Assembly: GCA_934725685.1 (NCBI GenBank)
Contig: CAKVBX010000030.1
Location: 1 to 21,152, forward strand
DNA: 21,152 nucleotides
Source of the DNA: an uncultured Bacilli bacterium
GTDB taxonomy: Bacteria > Bacillota_I > Bacilli_A > RFN20 > CAG-288
Direction: 5' to 3'
Both the position numbers and the translations under genes were made by a program. Positions 21,017 through 21,152 of the stretch are shown piece by piece; positions within the stretch are counted from its first letter, which is position 1; each line of letters begins with the position of its first letter. The notes under the pieces are model-generated. The model worked only from the letters and a program-made list of their open reading frames with translations, ran no database searches and was not told where the DNA came from.

Positions 21017-21022
21017 AAGGAT

Positions 21023-21031
21023 AGTATACCA
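21023..21031 (-). promoter_or_regulatory. Extended -10 promoter of the ligase-like gene
   Basis: Minus strand TGG-TATACT (21031-21023), 6 nt before ATG 21016; the -35 region is poor. Transcription should start at the start codon. Confidence 0.5.
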
Positions 21032-21076
21032 ATACGCAGCCATCACCGAAAGAACTTATTCGAAACCCTTTGCCTT

Positions 21077-21152
21077 TAGGGCAATCGCAAGAAAGTAAAC
21101 AGTGGGAATCCATCGAGATTCCCTTTTTTTCTGTTGATTTTTGTATCTTGTA
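21077..21152. repeat. 76-bp inverted repeat, right copy
   Basis: This is the exact reverse complement of positions 2-77. It carries the same outward-facing hairpin and T-tract. It lies 61 bp upstream of the start codon of the ligase-like gene. The repeat may continue beyond the window. Confidence 0.9.
21104..21130 (+). terminator. Intrinsic terminator inside the right repeat
   Basis: GGGAATC, 6-nt loop, GATTCCC, then seven T on the plus strand, pointing out of the right edge. No plus-strand gene lies just upstream in the window. Confidence 0.55.

Noticed and set aside
1..21152. A linear replicon with terminal inverted repeats
   Set aside because: Repeats of only 76 bp, core genes such as enolase, and no replication or telomere-resolution genes make a chromosomal segment bounded by a repeat more likely.
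1..21152. CRISPR array, tRNA or rRNA genes
   Set aside because: No regularly spaced direct repeats and no tRNA- or rRNA-like sequence were seen on either strand.

Overview
The window looks like ordinary chromosome from a low- to mid-GC Gram-positive bacterium (Bacillota), probably a gut or host-associated member of the Bacilli/Erysipelotrichia side. This is an inference from gene content: an FMN riboswitch ahead of an ECF riboflavin transporter, a copA-copZ-csoR copper operon with a CsoR-type operator, a cysteine lipobox lipoprotein, mostly strong Shine-Dalgarno sites and sigma-A-like promoters. UGA is used as stop and Trp is UGG, so the code is standard. No rRNA, tRNA, CRISPR array or prophage was seen.

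Layout, left to right. (1) 1-271: one copy of a 76-bp repeat, then a promoter and a leader ending in a strong terminator hairpin that abuts the ribosome binding site of a cation/proton antiporter (272-1516). (2) 1520-4859, minus strand: RibU-like transporter under an FMN riboswitch, a DUF697-like membrane protein, and a ketopantoate-reductase-like enzyme. (3) 4956-7286, minus strand: a large two-lobed lipoprotein and a small four-helix membrane protein, each with its own terminator. (4) 7383-11923, minus strand: a tightly packed three-gene signalling operon with two paralogous 7TM sensor kinases, the second lacking key ATP-binding residues, and a response regulator with a SARP-like DNA-binding domain. 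(5) 12069-13367: enolase with its own promoter and terminator. (6) 13565-16715: copper-efflux operon copA-copZ-csoR. (7) 16752-19262, minus strand: a Vsr-like endonuclease and a Nudix hydrolase, separated by an intact IS4-superfamily insertion sequence. (8) 19263-19630: an AT-rich gap with a strong promoter and a terminator but no ORF, a candidate small RNA. (9) 19631-21016, minus strand: an O-antigen ligase/polymerase-like membrane protein, then the inverted second copy of the 76-bp repeat.

How the genes work together. The copper genes form one autoregulated circuit: the CsoR encoded by the last gene should bind the palindrome at the copA start. The two kinases and the regulator should form one signalling system, perhaps as a kinase/pseudokinase pair. 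RibU supplies riboflavin and is shut off by FMN through its riboswitch. The other genes look like independent housekeeping units.

The most interesting material is mostly non-coding or regulatory: the antiporter leader attenuator, the candidate sRNA at about 19310-19409, three genes whose start codon lies at the predicted transcription start of an extended -10 promoter (leaderless mRNAs), the kinase/pseudokinase pair, and the inverted identical 76-bp ends. No clearly new multi-gene system such as a defence island or biosynthetic cluster was seen.
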